Positions 8,515-17,411 of a DNA stretch of 64,000 nt are shown one piece after another. Both the position numbers and the translations under genes were made by a program. Each line of letters opens with the position of its first letter. Positions within the stretch are counted from its first letter, which is position 1. Source of the stretch: Thalassobaculum litoreum DSM 18839 (GTDB taxonomy: Bacteria > Pseudomonadota > Alphaproteobacteria > Thalassobaculales > Thalassobaculaceae); NCBI RefSeq assembly GCF_900102465.1, contig NZ_FNBW01000018.1, positions 56,678 through 120,677 on the forward strand. Reading direction: 5' to 3'. The notes under the pieces are model-generated. The model made no database searches, was not told where the DNA came from, and saw only the letters and a list, made by a program, of their open reading frames with translations.

Positions 8515-10425
8515 ATGGATCGCACGCAAGATACCGTTCGCGCCACGTCCACCGAGAAACTGAGCTTCGACGACTGGGACGAGCTTCGCTCGCCGCGGCC
8601 GGCCGTCACCGATTTCGACACCGTCGTCGACCGTGCGATGTCGCGCCGCGGCTTCCTCGGCGGCATCGCCGTGCTGGGGGGTGCCGCCTTCCTGATGGGC
8701 ACCTCCGCCCTCACCCCGGCCCGGGCCGCCTCCCGGCTGGCGTTCGACGCCGTCGCCGCGAACAGCCTGGACACCATCACCGTCCCGAACGGCTACCGCT
8801 GGCAGATCCTCACGACCTGGGGCGACCCGCTGTGGTCGGACGCCGCCGATTTCGATCCGCAGACCCGCGGCACCGGGGCCAGCCAGGAGCGGGCCTTCGG
8901 CGACAACAATGACGGCATGGCGCTGTTCACGGACGGTGCGCGCAGCATCCTGGCGGTGAACAACGAATACACCAACCTGGTGCACACCTTCGGCAACCGT
9001 CCTGACGGCAAGCCGGTCGACGCCGACGACGTCCGCAAGGGCAAGGCGGCGCACGGCGTGTCCGTCATGGAGGTCGCCGAGGCCGACGGCGGCTGGAGCG
9101 TCGTGAAGGACAGCCCCTTCAATCGCCGCATCACCGCCGACACGCCGATGGAGATCACCGGTCCGGCCCGTGGCCACGACCTGCTCAAGACCGAGGCGGA
9201 CCCGACCGGCACCGCCTCGCTGGGAACCTGGAACAACTGCGGCAACGGCCGCACGCCGTGGGGCACCTATCTGACCTGCGAGGAGAACTTCAACGGCTAC
9301 TTCTCCTCCTCCGACGCCGACTACAAGCCGAGCGAGGCGCTATCCCGCTACGGGGTGTCCAACAAGGACTGGGGCTACGCCTGGGCCATGGCGGACGAGC
9401 GGTTCGACATCTCCAGGCACCCGAACGAGCCGAACCGCGCCGGATACATCGTCGAGATCGACCCGTTCGATCCGGCCTCCACGCCGAAGAAGCGCACCGC
9501 GCTGGGCCGCTTCAAGCACGAGAACGCCGAGCTGGTCATCGACCGTTCCGGCCACGCGGTCGTCTATATGGGCGACGATGAGCGCGGCGAGTTCCTCTAC
9601 AAGTTCGTCTCCGGGGGCACCTACACGCTCGGCGGCGACAATTCCGGCCTGCTGGAATCCGGCTCCCTCTTCGTCGCCAAATTCAACGAAGACGGCACCG
9701 GCGAGTGGCTGGCGCTGACGCCGCAGACCACCGGCATGGCCTCCCAGGCGGAGATCTGCGTCCACACCCGCCAGGCCGCCTCGGCGGTCGGGGCGACCAC
9801 GATGGACCGGCCGGAATGGGTCTCGGCCAATCCGACGAAGGCCGAGGTCTACTGCTGCCTGACCAACAACAAGAACCGCGGCGTGAAGCCGAATGCCGGC
9901 GGCGACGCGACCCCGACCAACGGGCCGAACCCGCGCGAGAAGAACAACTACGGCCAGATCGTGCGCTGGATGCCCGAGAACGGCGATCACACGGCCGCCG
10001 GTTTCACCTGGAACCTGTTCGTGCTGGCCGGCAACCCGACCGTCCACAAGGACGCCTATGCCGGCTCGGCGAACGTGACCGCCGACAACATGTTCAACTC
10101 GCCCGACGGCCTCGCCTTCGACAGCACCGGCCTGCTCTGGATTCAGACCGACGGAAGCTACGACAACGAGGGCGATTTCGCCGGCATGGGCAACAACCAG
10201 ATGCTGATCGGCGATCCGGAGACCGGAGAGATCCGGCGCTTCCTGGTCGGCCCGAAGGAATGCGAGATCACCGGCATCACCTGGAGCGCCGACCGCCGCA
10301 CGGTCTTCGTCGGCGTCCAGCACCCGGGCGAGGACGGCAACAGCAGCTTCCCCGGCGGCGAGGGCTCCGTGCCGCGCTCCTGCGTGGTCGCGATCAAGCG
10401 CGAGGACGGCGGCCTGATCGGGTGA
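8515..10425 (+). CDS. phoX: PhoX family alkaline phosphatase (DUF839), Tat-exported
   Basis: A 636-residue protein. The twin-arginine motif SRRGFLGG lies at 43-50 after a long n-region, then a hydrophobic stretch and an ARA-A cleavage site near 72, so it folds in the cytoplasm and is exported by Tat. The body matches PhoX/DUF839 beta-propeller phosphatases: GRGHDLLKTEADPTGTAS-like segments, NNCGNGRTPWGTYLTCEEN in outline, and a C-terminal FVGVQHPGED. Such enzymes use calcium and iron to release phosphate from esters. AGGGAG precedes ATG 8515. I found no convincing CTGTCAT-type Pho box upstream. Confidence 0.85.
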   Translation: MDRTQDTVRATSTEKLSFDDWDELRSPRPAVTDFDTVVDRAMSRRGFLGGIAVLGGAAFLMGTSALTPARAASRLAFDAVAANSLDTITVPNGYRWQILTTWGDPLWSDAADFDPQTRGTGASQERAFGDNNDGMALFTDGARSILAVNNEYTNLVHTFGNRPDGKPVDADDVRKGKAAHGVSVMEVAEADGGWSVVKDSPFNRRITADTPMEITGPARGHDLLKTEADPTGTASLGTWNNCGNGRTPWGTYLTCEENFNGYFSSSDADYKPSEALSRYGVSNKDWGYAWAMADERFDISRHPNEPNRAGYIVEIDPFDPASTPKKRTALGRFKHENAELVIDRSGHAVVYMGDDERGEFLYKFVSGGTYTLGGDNSGLLESGSLFVAKFNEDGTGEWLALTPQTTGMASQAEICVHTRQAASAVGATTMDRPEWVSANPTKAEVYCCLTNNKNRGVKPNAGGDATPTNGPNPREKNNYGQIVRWMPENGDHTAAGFTWNLFVLAGNPTVHKDAYAGSANVTADNMFNSPDGLAFDSTGLLWIQTDGSYDNEGDFAGMGNNQMLIGDPETGEIRRFLVGPKECEITGITWSADRRTVFVGVQHPGEDGNSSFPGGEGSVPRSCVVAIKREDGGLIG

Positions 10426-10453
10426 CCGTCGAACGGGTATAGGACACAAAGCA

Positions 10454-10484
10454 GGGGCGGCTTTCGGGCCGCCCCTTGATTTTG
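10454..10484 (+). terminator. Rho-independent terminator after phoX
   Basis: An 8-bp GC stem, GGGGCGGC (10454-10461) with GCCGCCCC (10468-10475), has a 6-base loop and is followed by TTGATTTT. It lies 28 bases past the phoX stop, between convergent genes. Confidence 0.85.
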
Positions 10485-10494
10485 ACGAGACCGT

Positions 10495-11349
10495 TCAGCC
10501 CCCGCGCAGCAAGTCGAGCGCCACCGGGTTGAACCAGTCTGCGTCCTCGTACTGCACCCAGTGGCCGACGCCGTCGCGCATGGCGATACCGGCATCCGGC
10601 TGGATCGCCTTCAAGGCGGCGTGGCGCGGCTCGAAGAAGCCGACGGCGGTCACGTCCTCGCTGCCCCAGATCAGGTTGATCCGGCCCTTGATCAGCGGGA
10701 AGGTCCGGGACAGCCGGTCGCTCAGCGAGATCGGGCGCGAGCGGATCCGGTTGCGCGCCATGTTGATCTCCTGGATGTGGTCCGCGAGGGCGTCGATATT
10801 GCCCGCGTCGGCGAACATCAGGATGCCGAGATTGTGCCGGCGCAGGCGGACCTGCTCGTCGGCGGCCATGTCCGGGGTGATGCGGATCATCTGCTGGGTC
10901 GTCGGCCCGCGGTCGCCCAGACCGGCGGCTCCGACGCCGGTGTAGCTCAGCACCCGCTCGCCCAGGCCGGCCGCCACCAGGCCGCCGATGATCGAGCCGA
11001 AGGAGAAACACATCATCCGCAACGGCGTCTCGCCGGGCACCACCTGACGCACGCCTTCGGTCACGATGGCGGCGAGGCTGTCGGCGTCGAAGGGATGATC
11101 CGGGTCGTCGCTGTCGCCCTGGCCCGGCATGTCGGCGGCGACGACGCGGAAGTGCCGCGCGAGAAACTCCACGTTCCGCACCCAGTGGTTCCACGACCCG
11201 AAGCCGCCATGCAGCAGGATCAGCGGCTCCCCCTGCCCCCATTCGCGCCACACCATCGTGCCGGAACCGCAGGGGGTGCGGATCACGCGGGACAGGGCTT
11301 CGATGCGGGCGAGTTCGGCGGCGGGATCTGCCGCAGGAAAGCTGGTCAT
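10495..11349 (-). CDS. Alpha/beta hydrolase
   Basis: A 284-residue alpha/beta hydrolase. The oxyanion HGG motif is in LILLHGGFGSW (43-53). The nucleophile elbow is C-F-S116-F-G, a Cys replacing the first Gly of GxSxG. The acid is probably Asp in WGSEDV and the His is in DGVGHWVQYE. No signal peptide. It likely cleaves an ester, lactone or C-C bond. It ends the four-gene unit, 31 bases after the MFS gene. Confidence 0.85.
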   Translation of the reverse strand: MTSFPAADPAAELARIEALSRVIRTPCGSGTMVWREWGQGEPLILLHGGFGSWNHWVRNVEFLARHFRVVAADMPGQGDSDDPDHPFDADSLAAIVTEGVRQVVPGETPLRMMCFSFGSIIGGLVAAGLGERVLSYTGVGAAGLGDRGPTTQQMIRITPDMAADEQVRLRRHNLGILMFADAGNIDALADHIQEINMARNRIRSRPISLSDRLSRTFPLIKGRINLIWGSEDVTAVGFFEPRHAALKAIQPDAGIAMRDGVGHWVQYEDADWFNPVALDLLRGG

Positions 11350-11380
11350 GGTCCGATCGAAGCGGGGGCCGGGACGGAAG

Positions 11381-12622
11381 TCAACGCCTCAACTCGGGCA
11401 CCAGGAACACCAGCAGCGCCATCGCCACCAGCCCCTCCAGGGAGATCACCGTCAGCGCCATCGACCCGCCCAGCCAGTCCGCCAGCCAGCCCACATGCAG
11501 CACGCCGAGCGGGCCGGCGCCGATGCACACGGACAGGATGCCCATGAGCCGGGAGCGGATCTCCGGCGGGGCCTCGGAGAACATGATGGCACTCTGCATC
11601 GAGGCGAATCCGGAAATCCCGAGCCCGCCCACGACCAGAACCGCAAGCGCGAGGCCATAGTCGGTCTGCAGGGAAAACAGGAAGACGCAGAAGATGAACA
11701 GGCAGGATCCCAGAAGGTAGATCCGACGGAACCGCTCGGGTGCGGCCAGGAAGGCGACGGCCATCGCCCCGGCAAAGGCGCCCGCACCCTCCACCGACAG
11801 CAGCAGGCCGGTCCACACCGCGTCGGCGCCGAAGGTCTCCTTGCCGACGACCGGGATCATCGCGGCGTAGGGGAAGGCGAACAGGTTGACGATCACCGTG
11901 ACGCCAAGATGCCCCATCAGCGCGCGCGACCGGCGCAGATAGGCGAAGCCGTCGCGGATCTCCGAGAACAGGGCGAAGGGCCGCGGTTCCTTCGCCGCCG
12001 GGCGGTAGACGACCAGGACCGCCAGCAGCACCGAGATCGCGAAGAACGTGCCCGAGACGACGAAGATTCCCTGCATGCCGATGGTGGCGTAGAGCCCGCC
12101 GCCGGCGATCGGACCGACCATGCGGGTGGCGTTGTTGGAGGCGCTGTCCATGGCCATGGCGGCACCGAGACGGGATGTACCCACCGACTCGCCCAGGATC
12201 GTGCGGCGGACCGGGAAGTCCGTCGACCAGCCGAGCCCCGACAGGAAGGCGCCGAGCCCGACCTGCCACAGGGTCAGCGTCCCCGCCCAGGCAGACAGCG
12301 CCAGCAGGGCCGCCGTCACCGCCATCAGCGACAGCGATCCGATCAGCAGCAGCTTGCGGTCGACCCGGTCGGCGATAACCCCCGTGACCGAGCCGAACAG
12401 CGCCATCGGCGCCATCCGCAGCATGGTCATCACGGCGGTCATCACCGCCGATCCGGTCTCGGCATACGCCCACACGCCGACCGCCAGCATTTCCAGCCAG
12501 CGCATCGCGCCCATCAGCACGCCGATGGTCCACAGCTTTCGGAAGGTCGGATCGGCGATGAGGGACAGCGGACCCGAAGCTCGGCTTCCCCCTCCGCCGC
12601 TGCTCCCGGAGGCTGCCGTCAT
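11381..12622 (-). CDS. MFS transporter (MFS_3 exporter-like)
   Basis: A 413-residue inner-membrane carrier with about 12 helices. It has the MFS A-like loop GVIADRVDRKLLLIGS after helix 2 and a conserved FPVRRTILGESV segment, both usual in MFS_3/EntS-like proteins. A Gly/Ser-rich N-terminus (residues 1-18) precedes the first helix. It probably exports a metabolite or drug. It lies between the aminotransferase and the hydrolase on the same strand with short gaps, so it may handle their product. Confidence 0.85.
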   Translation of the reverse strand: MTAASGSSGGGGSRASGPLSLIADPTFRKLWTIGVLMGAMRWLEMLAVGVWAYAETGSAVMTAVMTMLRMAPMALFGSVTGVIADRVDRKLLLIGSLSLMAVTAALLALSAWAGTLTLWQVGLGAFLSGLGWSTDFPVRRTILGESVGTSRLGAAMAMDSASNNATRMVGPIAGGGLYATIGMQGIFVVSGTFFAISVLLAVLVVYRPAAKEPRPFALFSEIRDGFAYLRRSRALMGHLGVTVIVNLFAFPYAAMIPVVGKETFGADAVWTGLLLSVEGAGAFAGAMAVAFLAAPERFRRIYLLGSCLFIFCVFLFSLQTDYGLALAVLVVGGLGISGFASMQSAIMFSEAPPEIRSRLMGILSVCIGAGPLGVLHVGWLADWLGGSMALTVISLEGLVAMALLVFLVPELRR

Positions 12623-12647
12623 CTAAGAGCCATCGGATCCGGCCCCA

Positions 12648-14039
12648 TCAGATCTGGCCGGCGCGGCGCAGCATGTCGATGGAGGCGGACAGCGCCTCGG
12701 CGGCCCGGTCGACCTCCGCGGTGCCGTGGGTCGAAGAGACGAGCCCGCCGCAGGCCGGGTTGAGATCGACGCCGTTGACCAGCATCGCCAGCCGCAGCAG
12801 CCGGATCAGCTCCTTCGGCCGGTCCTTCATCGCCACCGTCGGCAGGGAGAGCGGATCGAAGGCGAACGGGTCCGCCACCGGATGGCCGTCCTGCATGAAC
12901 AGATGGAAGATCGAGAAATCGCCATAGACCGCCCAGGGCACCCCCTTGTCGGCGATCACCCGGTTCAGGGCCTCGCGCAGGGCGCGGCCGGTCTCGTTGG
13001 CCCGCGCGCAGGCATCGCCCTCGGCGATGATCGTGAGCGCCGCGGTGCCCGCGGCGGCGGAGACCGGGTTGGCGTTGAAGGTGCCGGGATGGCCGATCTT
13101 GTCGCGCCCCTTCGCGGCTGCCGCGTCGAAGTCCAGCGCGTCGAGGATGTCCTGGCGGCCGCCGATGGCCCCGCCCGGCATGCCGCCCGCCAGGATCTTC
13201 GCCCAGGAGGTCAGATCCGGGGTGACGCCGAACGCCTCGGTCGCGCCGCCCGGCGCCAGGCGGAAGCCGGACACCACCTCGTCCATGATCAGCAGCACGC
13301 CGTGCTTCGCCGTTTCCTCGCGCAGCATGGCGAGGAAGCCCGGCGCCAGCGGCGTATAGCCGGTGCTGCCGCCGATCGGCTCGATGATGGCGGCGGCGAT
13401 GTCGCTGTCCTCGGCAAGGACGCGCTTCAACTGCTCAGGCTCGTTCGGATCGACCAGCACCACCGCGTCGGTCACCCCGCCGAGCACGCCCGGCGTCGAC
13501 TTGCCGTCGAAATGCGAGGCGACCCCATGGGTCATGTGGTCGTGCCAGCCGTGGAAGTGCGTGCGGAAGCGGATGACCTTGTTCTTGCCGGTGAAGTCGC
13601 GGGCGAGCCGCAATCCCATCAGCGTGGCCTCGGTGCCCGACGAGGTGAAGCGCACCCGTTCCACCGCCGGATAGAGCCGCTTGACCGCCTTGGCCCAGGC
13701 GATCTCACGGCGCTGGCCGGCGGCGAACTGGGTGCCCTCGGCGACCGCTTCCTGGGTCGCCGCCGTCACCCGCGGATCGGCATGGCCGAGCAGCAAAGCG
13801 CCATGGCCGCCGAAGAAGTCGACATAGTCGTTGCCGTCCACATCCCATTTGATCGGGCCGGCCGCCTTGTCGACATACAGGCCGTAAGGCTTCAGGTGCC
13901 GGGCGTCATGGGTGATTCCGCTGGGAAACAGCTCCCGCGCTTCCGCCGCCAGGGCGGCGGAGCCCGGCGTCTTCTCGCGATAGGCGGCCTCGATCGGCGA
14001 GTTGGTCAGGCGCTCTTCGGCGGCACGGCTGTCGGGCAT
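12648..14039 (-). CDS. Class III aminotransferase (GSAM-like)
   Basis: A 463-residue PLP enzyme of fold type I. SSGTEA (133-138) binds phosphate, DEVVSGFR (253-260) carries the Asp to the pyridine nitrogen, and Lys281 in SWAKILAGGMPGG is the Schiff-base lysine. The overall look is glutamate-1-semialdehyde aminomutase-like, but the genomic setting (LLM oxidoreductase, MFS, hydrolase) argues for a catabolic or specialised aminotransferase, not HemL. It probably shares a transcript with the upstream LLM gene (48-base gap) and the downstream MFS gene (25-base gap). Confidence 0.85.
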   Translation of the reverse strand: MPDSRAAEERLTNSPIEAAYREKTPGSAALAAEARELFPSGITHDARHLKPYGLYVDKAAGPIKWDVDGNDYVDFFGGHGALLLGHADPRVTAATQEAVAEGTQFAAGQRREIAWAKAVKRLYPAVERVRFTSSGTEATLMGLRLARDFTGKNKVIRFRTHFHGWHDHMTHGVASHFDGKSTPGVLGGVTDAVVLVDPNEPEQLKRVLAEDSDIAAAIIEPIGGSTGYTPLAPGFLAMLREETAKHGVLLIMDEVVSGFRLAPGGATEAFGVTPDLTSWAKILAGGMPGGAIGGRQDILDALDFDAAAAKGRDKIGHPGTFNANPVSAAAGTAALTIIAEGDACARANETGRALREALNRVIADKGVPWAVYGDFSIFHLFMQDGHPVADPFAFDPLSLPTVAMKDRPKELIRLLRLAMLVNGVDLNPACGGLVSSTHGTAEVDRAAEALSASIDMLRRAGQI

Positions 14040-14070
14040 GGGACGTCCTGTTCGGTGAGTTAGTCGGCGT

Positions 14071-14098
14071 CAGTCATTCGGCGGCAGTCATTCGGCGG
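14071..14098. repeat. 14-bp tandem duplication across a stop codon
   Basis: CAGTCATTCGGCGG is present at 14071-14084 and again at 14085-14098. The second copy contains the TGA stop of the LLM oxidoreductase gene (minus strand), so the stop region is duplicated. A degenerate third copy may precede it near 14060. Confidence 0.75.
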
Positions 14099-15203
14099 CG
14101 GCCGACATCCGTTTGTCGGCCATGTAGGCGGAGAGTTTCGGCCAGACGGTCTCGGCCAGGGTGGTGAAGGACCGGCGCCACAGGGGCAGCGCGCCCTCCA
14201 TGTCATGGCCGGTCAGCATGAGGGTGCCGAAATCGCCGACCTCGTCGCGGAAGGCGATCAGCCGGTCGAGCACGGTGTCGGCCGAGCCGGCGATCACCAG
14301 CTCCTTGGCCTTGACCATGGCCTCGGCCTTGGCGGCGGTCCAGTCGATATCGGTATTGAAGTCACCGCCGGCGAGTTTCCCCTGGGCGTTCAGATAGGTG
14401 TAGTACCAGGTGAAGGTACCTTCCGGATCGTCCAGGATCTCCTGCGCCTCGGCGTCGCTGTCGGTGATCAGCACGCTGCGGCCGACCCGCCAGACCGACG
14501 GATCGGGCTTGCGTCCGGCCTGCTCGGCGCCGGCGGCATAGGACGGCCAGTGGGTGGCGATATCGGCGGCCGGCACGAAGTTGCCCGACAGCAGGCACCA
14601 GCCGCGCTGGCCGGCGAAATTAGCGGTCATCGAGTTGGCGCCACGCACCGATACCGCGATCGGCGGGTGCGGCTGCTGGTACGGACGGATGAACCGGCCG
14701 ATTCCCATCTCCGGCAGGATCCGGTCGGTCAGCGACGTCTGGACGTGGTCGCCCTCATGGGTGAAGGGCGGGTCCTCGGTCCAGATCTTCATGATCAGGT
14801 CGATGGACTCGATCATCGCCATGGCGCGCTTGCGGCCGTCGAGATTGCCGAACACCTCCCAGTCGCTGGACAGCCCGCCGGAGCCGATGCCGAACAGGAA
14901 CCGGCCCTTCGACAGATGGTCGAACAGCGCCGCGTGGCCGGCGACCACCACCGGGTGCTGCTGCGGCAGGGACACGACGCCGGTGCCGAACTTGATCTGC
15001 TTGGTCTCGGCGATCAGCGAGGCGTTGAAGATCAGCGGCGAGGGGATCGGCTCGCCGGTGGAGGTGTAGTGCTCGCCCATCCAGGCCTCGGAGAAGCCGA
15101 GCCGGTCGCCGAGCAGGACAAGCTCACGGTTCTCCTCGATCACGGTGGTCAGATCGCGCGCCGGCGGGTGCAGCGGCATCATGAACAGGCCGAGATTGAC
15201 CAT
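14088..15203 (-). CDS. LLM class flavin-dependent oxidoreductase
   Basis: A 371-residue luciferase-like monooxygenase. It begins MVNLGLFMMPLHPPARDL and has the TIM-barrel landmarks of the family: LGFSEAWMGEHY, IKFGTGVVSLPQQHPVVVA, GRFLFGIGSGGLSSDWEVFG and a C-terminal GSADTVLDRLIAFRDEVG. It would use reduced FMN supplied by a separate reductase to oxygenate an organic substrate. ATG 15203 has AGGGGAAA upstream. It is probably the first gene of the LLM-aminotransferase-MFS-hydrolase unit. The promoter must lie in the repeat-bearing gap upstream. Confidence 0.88.
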   Translation of the reverse strand: MVNLGLFMMPLHPPARDLTTVIEENRELVLLGDRLGFSEAWMGEHYTSTGEPIPSPLIFNASLIAETKQIKFGTGVVSLPQQHPVVVAGHAALFDHLSKGRFLFGIGSGGLSSDWEVFGNLDGRKRAMAMIESIDLIMKIWTEDPPFTHEGDHVQTSLTDRILPEMGIGRFIRPYQQPHPPIAVSVRGANSMTANFAGQRGWCLLSGNFVPAADIATHWPSYAAGAEQAGRKPDPSVWRVGRSVLITDSDAEAQEILDDPEGTFTWYYTYLNAQGKLAGGDFNTDIDWTAAKAEAMVKAKELVIAGSADTVLDRLIAFRDEVGDFGTLMLTGHDMEGALPLWRRSFTTLAETVWPKLSAYMADKRMSAAAE

Positions 15204-15612
15204 CGCTATTTCCCCTGAACAGTGTGACCTCTTGAGCGGGCCGGTTGGACGGATGCCGGAACGGTAGCACCGGCCTCGGGGGCGGCGGAAGTTGGGGAAT
15301 CGGTTCCTCTCCACGCGACGATCTCTCCCCGGGCTTGTTCCGGGGCCGCCCCAAGCGTTGCGCCCAAGGCAACGAACGCAGTGCAACGCTGAGACGTGGG
15401 CCCCGGACTAAATCCGGGGAGTGTTCTGGAGGTTTTTGGATTTCTACCCACTCCCCGGATTCAGTCCGGGGCGAGCCCGGACGCCGCTCGTGGCCTTCAT
15501 GATGTAGCGCATGGCCCACCCGCTTGCCCCGGCACAAGGCCGGGGACTGTTTCGGGTAAGGAAAGTCGGCCAGCCCGGCCTACGCCGGTGCCTCGCACCG
15601 ACTGTGCCGGTT
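15204..15612. other. 409-bp gene-free gap holding four palindromes
   Basis: No credible coding frame was found here. The middle part (15327-15545) holds four 19-bp palindromes; a smaller inverted repeat (GCGTTGC ... GCAACGC) lies between the first two. The flanks at 15204-15320 should hold the promoter of the LLM gene, and 15546-15612 is the 3' flank of an SDR gene. Confidence 0.7.
15327..15545. repeat. Array of four REP-like 19-bp palindromes (CCCCGG-N7-CCGGGG)
   Basis: The elements are at 15327-15345, 15401-15419, 15453-15471 and 15527-15545. All four are exactly CCCCGG, seven bases, CCGGGG. Judged by their asymmetric loops, the first two point one way and the last two the other. Starts are 74, 52 and 74 bp apart, so the array is symmetric about 15436. 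The inner pair extends to a 23-bp inverted repeat (15401-15423 with 15449-15471, one mismatch). It resembles the paired REP/BIME arrangement. A related palindrome lies at 25281-25299. Confidence 0.85.
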
Positions 15613-16368
15613 TCACACCTTGTGCCGGTCGAAGGTCGGGCTCATCAGGATCTCGTTCAGGCAGGCGCCCGGGCTCAGCGCCGCCAGGAACGCCACCACG
15701 TCGGCCACGTCCTCCGGCTGGATCACCTGCTTCAGTTCGTCCGGCGTGAGTTTCTTCGGCCGTCGGTCGAGGATCGGCGTGCGCACCTCGCCCGGGCAGA
15801 TCGCCGTCGACCGGATGCCGTCGTTGCCATGCTCGCGCTGAATGAGAAAGCTCAGCGACATGACCGCGTGCTTCGACGCCCCGTAGGCGACGCCGGCGAC
15901 TTCCGAATAGAACCGCCCGGCCCAGGACGAGGTCGTCGCGATCACCCCGTCCTTCTGCCGCAGCATGATCGGCAGGGCCGCAGCGACGCCGTTGTAGACG
16001 CCCTTGATGTTGGCATCGATCACGTCGTCCCAACCGTCCAGCAGCGACGGATCGGCCGCGGCCTCGCGCCAGGTCCGCTGGGTGACGTTCGTGCCGGCGT
16101 TGTTGAACTGCAGGTCCAGGCGGCCGTGATCGGCGTCGATCCGCTTGCCCGCCTCCAGCACCGCCGCGCGGTCGGTGATGTCCAGCGCGATGACCTGGGC
16201 CTTGCCGCCGTCGGAGCGGATCGCCTCCGCCAGGGTCTGCAGCGGCTCTTCGCGGCGACCGCTCAGCACCACCGTCATGCCGTCGCCGGCCAGCCGCCTC
16301 GCCGTCGCCTCGCCGATCCCGGTCCCCGCTCCGGTGATCCACGCCACCATTCCGTCAACACTGCGCAT
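15613..16368 (-). CDS. SDR family oxidoreductase
   Basis: A 251-residue classical short-chain dehydrogenase/reductase. TGAGTGIG (12-19) binds NAD(P), NNAG is at 89-92, the catalytic Ser is in TTSSWAG, and Tyr162 and Lys166 form YGASK. The C-terminus ends in PTFDRHKV without the usual Rossmann tail glycine loop. The substrate is unknown. ATG 16368 has GGGGGAG at good spacing. It is divergent from the EamA transporter with 56 bases between starts. Confidence 0.88.
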   Translation of the reverse strand: MRSVDGMVAWITGAGTGIGEATARRLAGDGMTVVLSGRREEPLQTLAEAIRSDGGKAQVIALDITDRAAVLEAGKRIDADHGRLDLQFNNAGTNVTQRTWREAAADPSLLDGWDDVIDANIKGVYNGVAAALPIMLRQKDGVIATTSSWAGRFYSEVAGVAYGASKHAVMSLSFLIQREHGNDGIRSTAICPGEVRTPILDRRPKKLTPDELKQVIQPEDVADVVAFLAALSPGACLNEILMSPTFDRHKV

Positions 16369-16424
16369 TGGCTCCCCCTCCCGTTTGGTCGATACTGTTT
16401 TTCCGATTCCCAAAGCTTAGCGAT

Positions 16425-17405
16425 ATGCCCCCTCCTTCCGACAGTCCTCAAAGTGCCGATAGCGGTACGCCGGCGCTAGCCACCCCCCTTGTCCGCTTTC
16501 GGTCCTGGTGGGACGGACTGTCCGGCAATGTGCGGGGATCGATCTGGCTGTTCGCCGCGGGCCTGGTCTTCGCCGTCATGGGGGCGCTGATCAAATTCGT
16601 CGGCCAGCGTCTGCCGGTGGTGGAGATCCTGTTCCTGCGCCAGGCCTTCGTGATCGTCGTGGTCTCGCCGGCGATCATCAAAGGCTTTCCGGCGGTGTTC
16701 CGGACCGAGCGGCTGGGCCTGCACACACTGCGGGTCGGGCTGTCGGCGATCGCCATGACGACCGGGTTCACCGCCCTGGTCCATCTGCCGCTTGCCGAGG
16801 CGACGGCGATCAGCTTCTCGCGGACCCTGTTCACGACGATGCTCGCCGTCGTCATCCTGCACGAGATCGTCGGCTGGCGGCGGTGGACCGCAACGGCGGT
16901 CGGTTTCGTCGGTGTGGTCATCGTCGCCCATCCCTCGCCCTCGGGGCTCAACGAATACGCGCTGCTCGCCCTGCTCTCGGCCTTCTTCGTGGCGATGATC
17001 ATGATCTGCCTGCGGATGCTGGCCCGCACCGAACGGCCGGCGACCATCATCGCCTATCAGTCGGTCTGCCTGACGGTCATCCTGGCCGGGCCCGCCTGGT
17101 ACTTCTGGGTCTGGCCGACCTGGGAGGATCTGGCCCTGACAGCGGTGATCGGCGGGGTGATGTCGCTCGCCCAGTTCGTCAACATCAAGGCCTATTCCAA
17201 CGGCGAGGCGGCGGCGATCGCACCGGTGGAGTACATCCGCCTGCTGGCCTCGGCCGGGCTCGGCTTCATGATGTTCAGCGAGGTGCCGACGATCTACACG
17301 GTGATCGGCGCCGTCTTCATCATCGGCTCGACCCTCTACACCATCCGCCGCAACGCCATGAAGAACACGCCGGTGCCGCCCCGCCCGCCGGAAGTGGCCC
17401 CCTGA
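16425..17405 (+). CDS. EamA/DMT family transporter
   Basis: A 326-residue membrane protein with ten predicted helices in two EamA halves. The first half starts at about residue 37 with SIWLFAAGLVFAVMGALIKF, and the second at about residue 185. Residues 1-35 are Pro/Ser-rich and cytoplasmic. Proteins of this family export amino acids, nucleobases or small metabolites; no specific substrate is readable. It starts 56 bases from the divergent SDR gene, and its end is 6 bases from the convergent ligase gene. Confidence 0.85.
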   Translation: MPPPSDSPQSADSGTPALATPLVRFRSWWDGLSGNVRGSIWLFAAGLVFAVMGALIKFVGQRLPVVEILFLRQAFVIVVVSPAIIKGFPAVFRTERLGLHTLRVGLSAIAMTTGFTALVHLPLAEATAISFSRTLFTTMLAVVILHEIVGWRRWTATAVGFVGVVIVAHPSPSGLNEYALLALLSAFFVAMIMICLRMLARTERPATIIAYQSVCLTVILAGPAWYFWVWPTWEDLALTAVIGGVMSLAQFVNIKAYSNGEAAAIAPVEYIRLLASAGLGFMMFSEVPTIYTVIGAVFIIGSTLYTIRRNAMKNTPVPPRPPEVAP

Positions 17406-17411
17406 CGGCGG

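Noticed and set aside
12648..14039. hemL (glutamate-1-semialdehyde aminomutase)
   Set aside because: The fold and PLP motifs fit, but the operon partners are not haem genes and class III aminotransferases of many substrates share these motifs.
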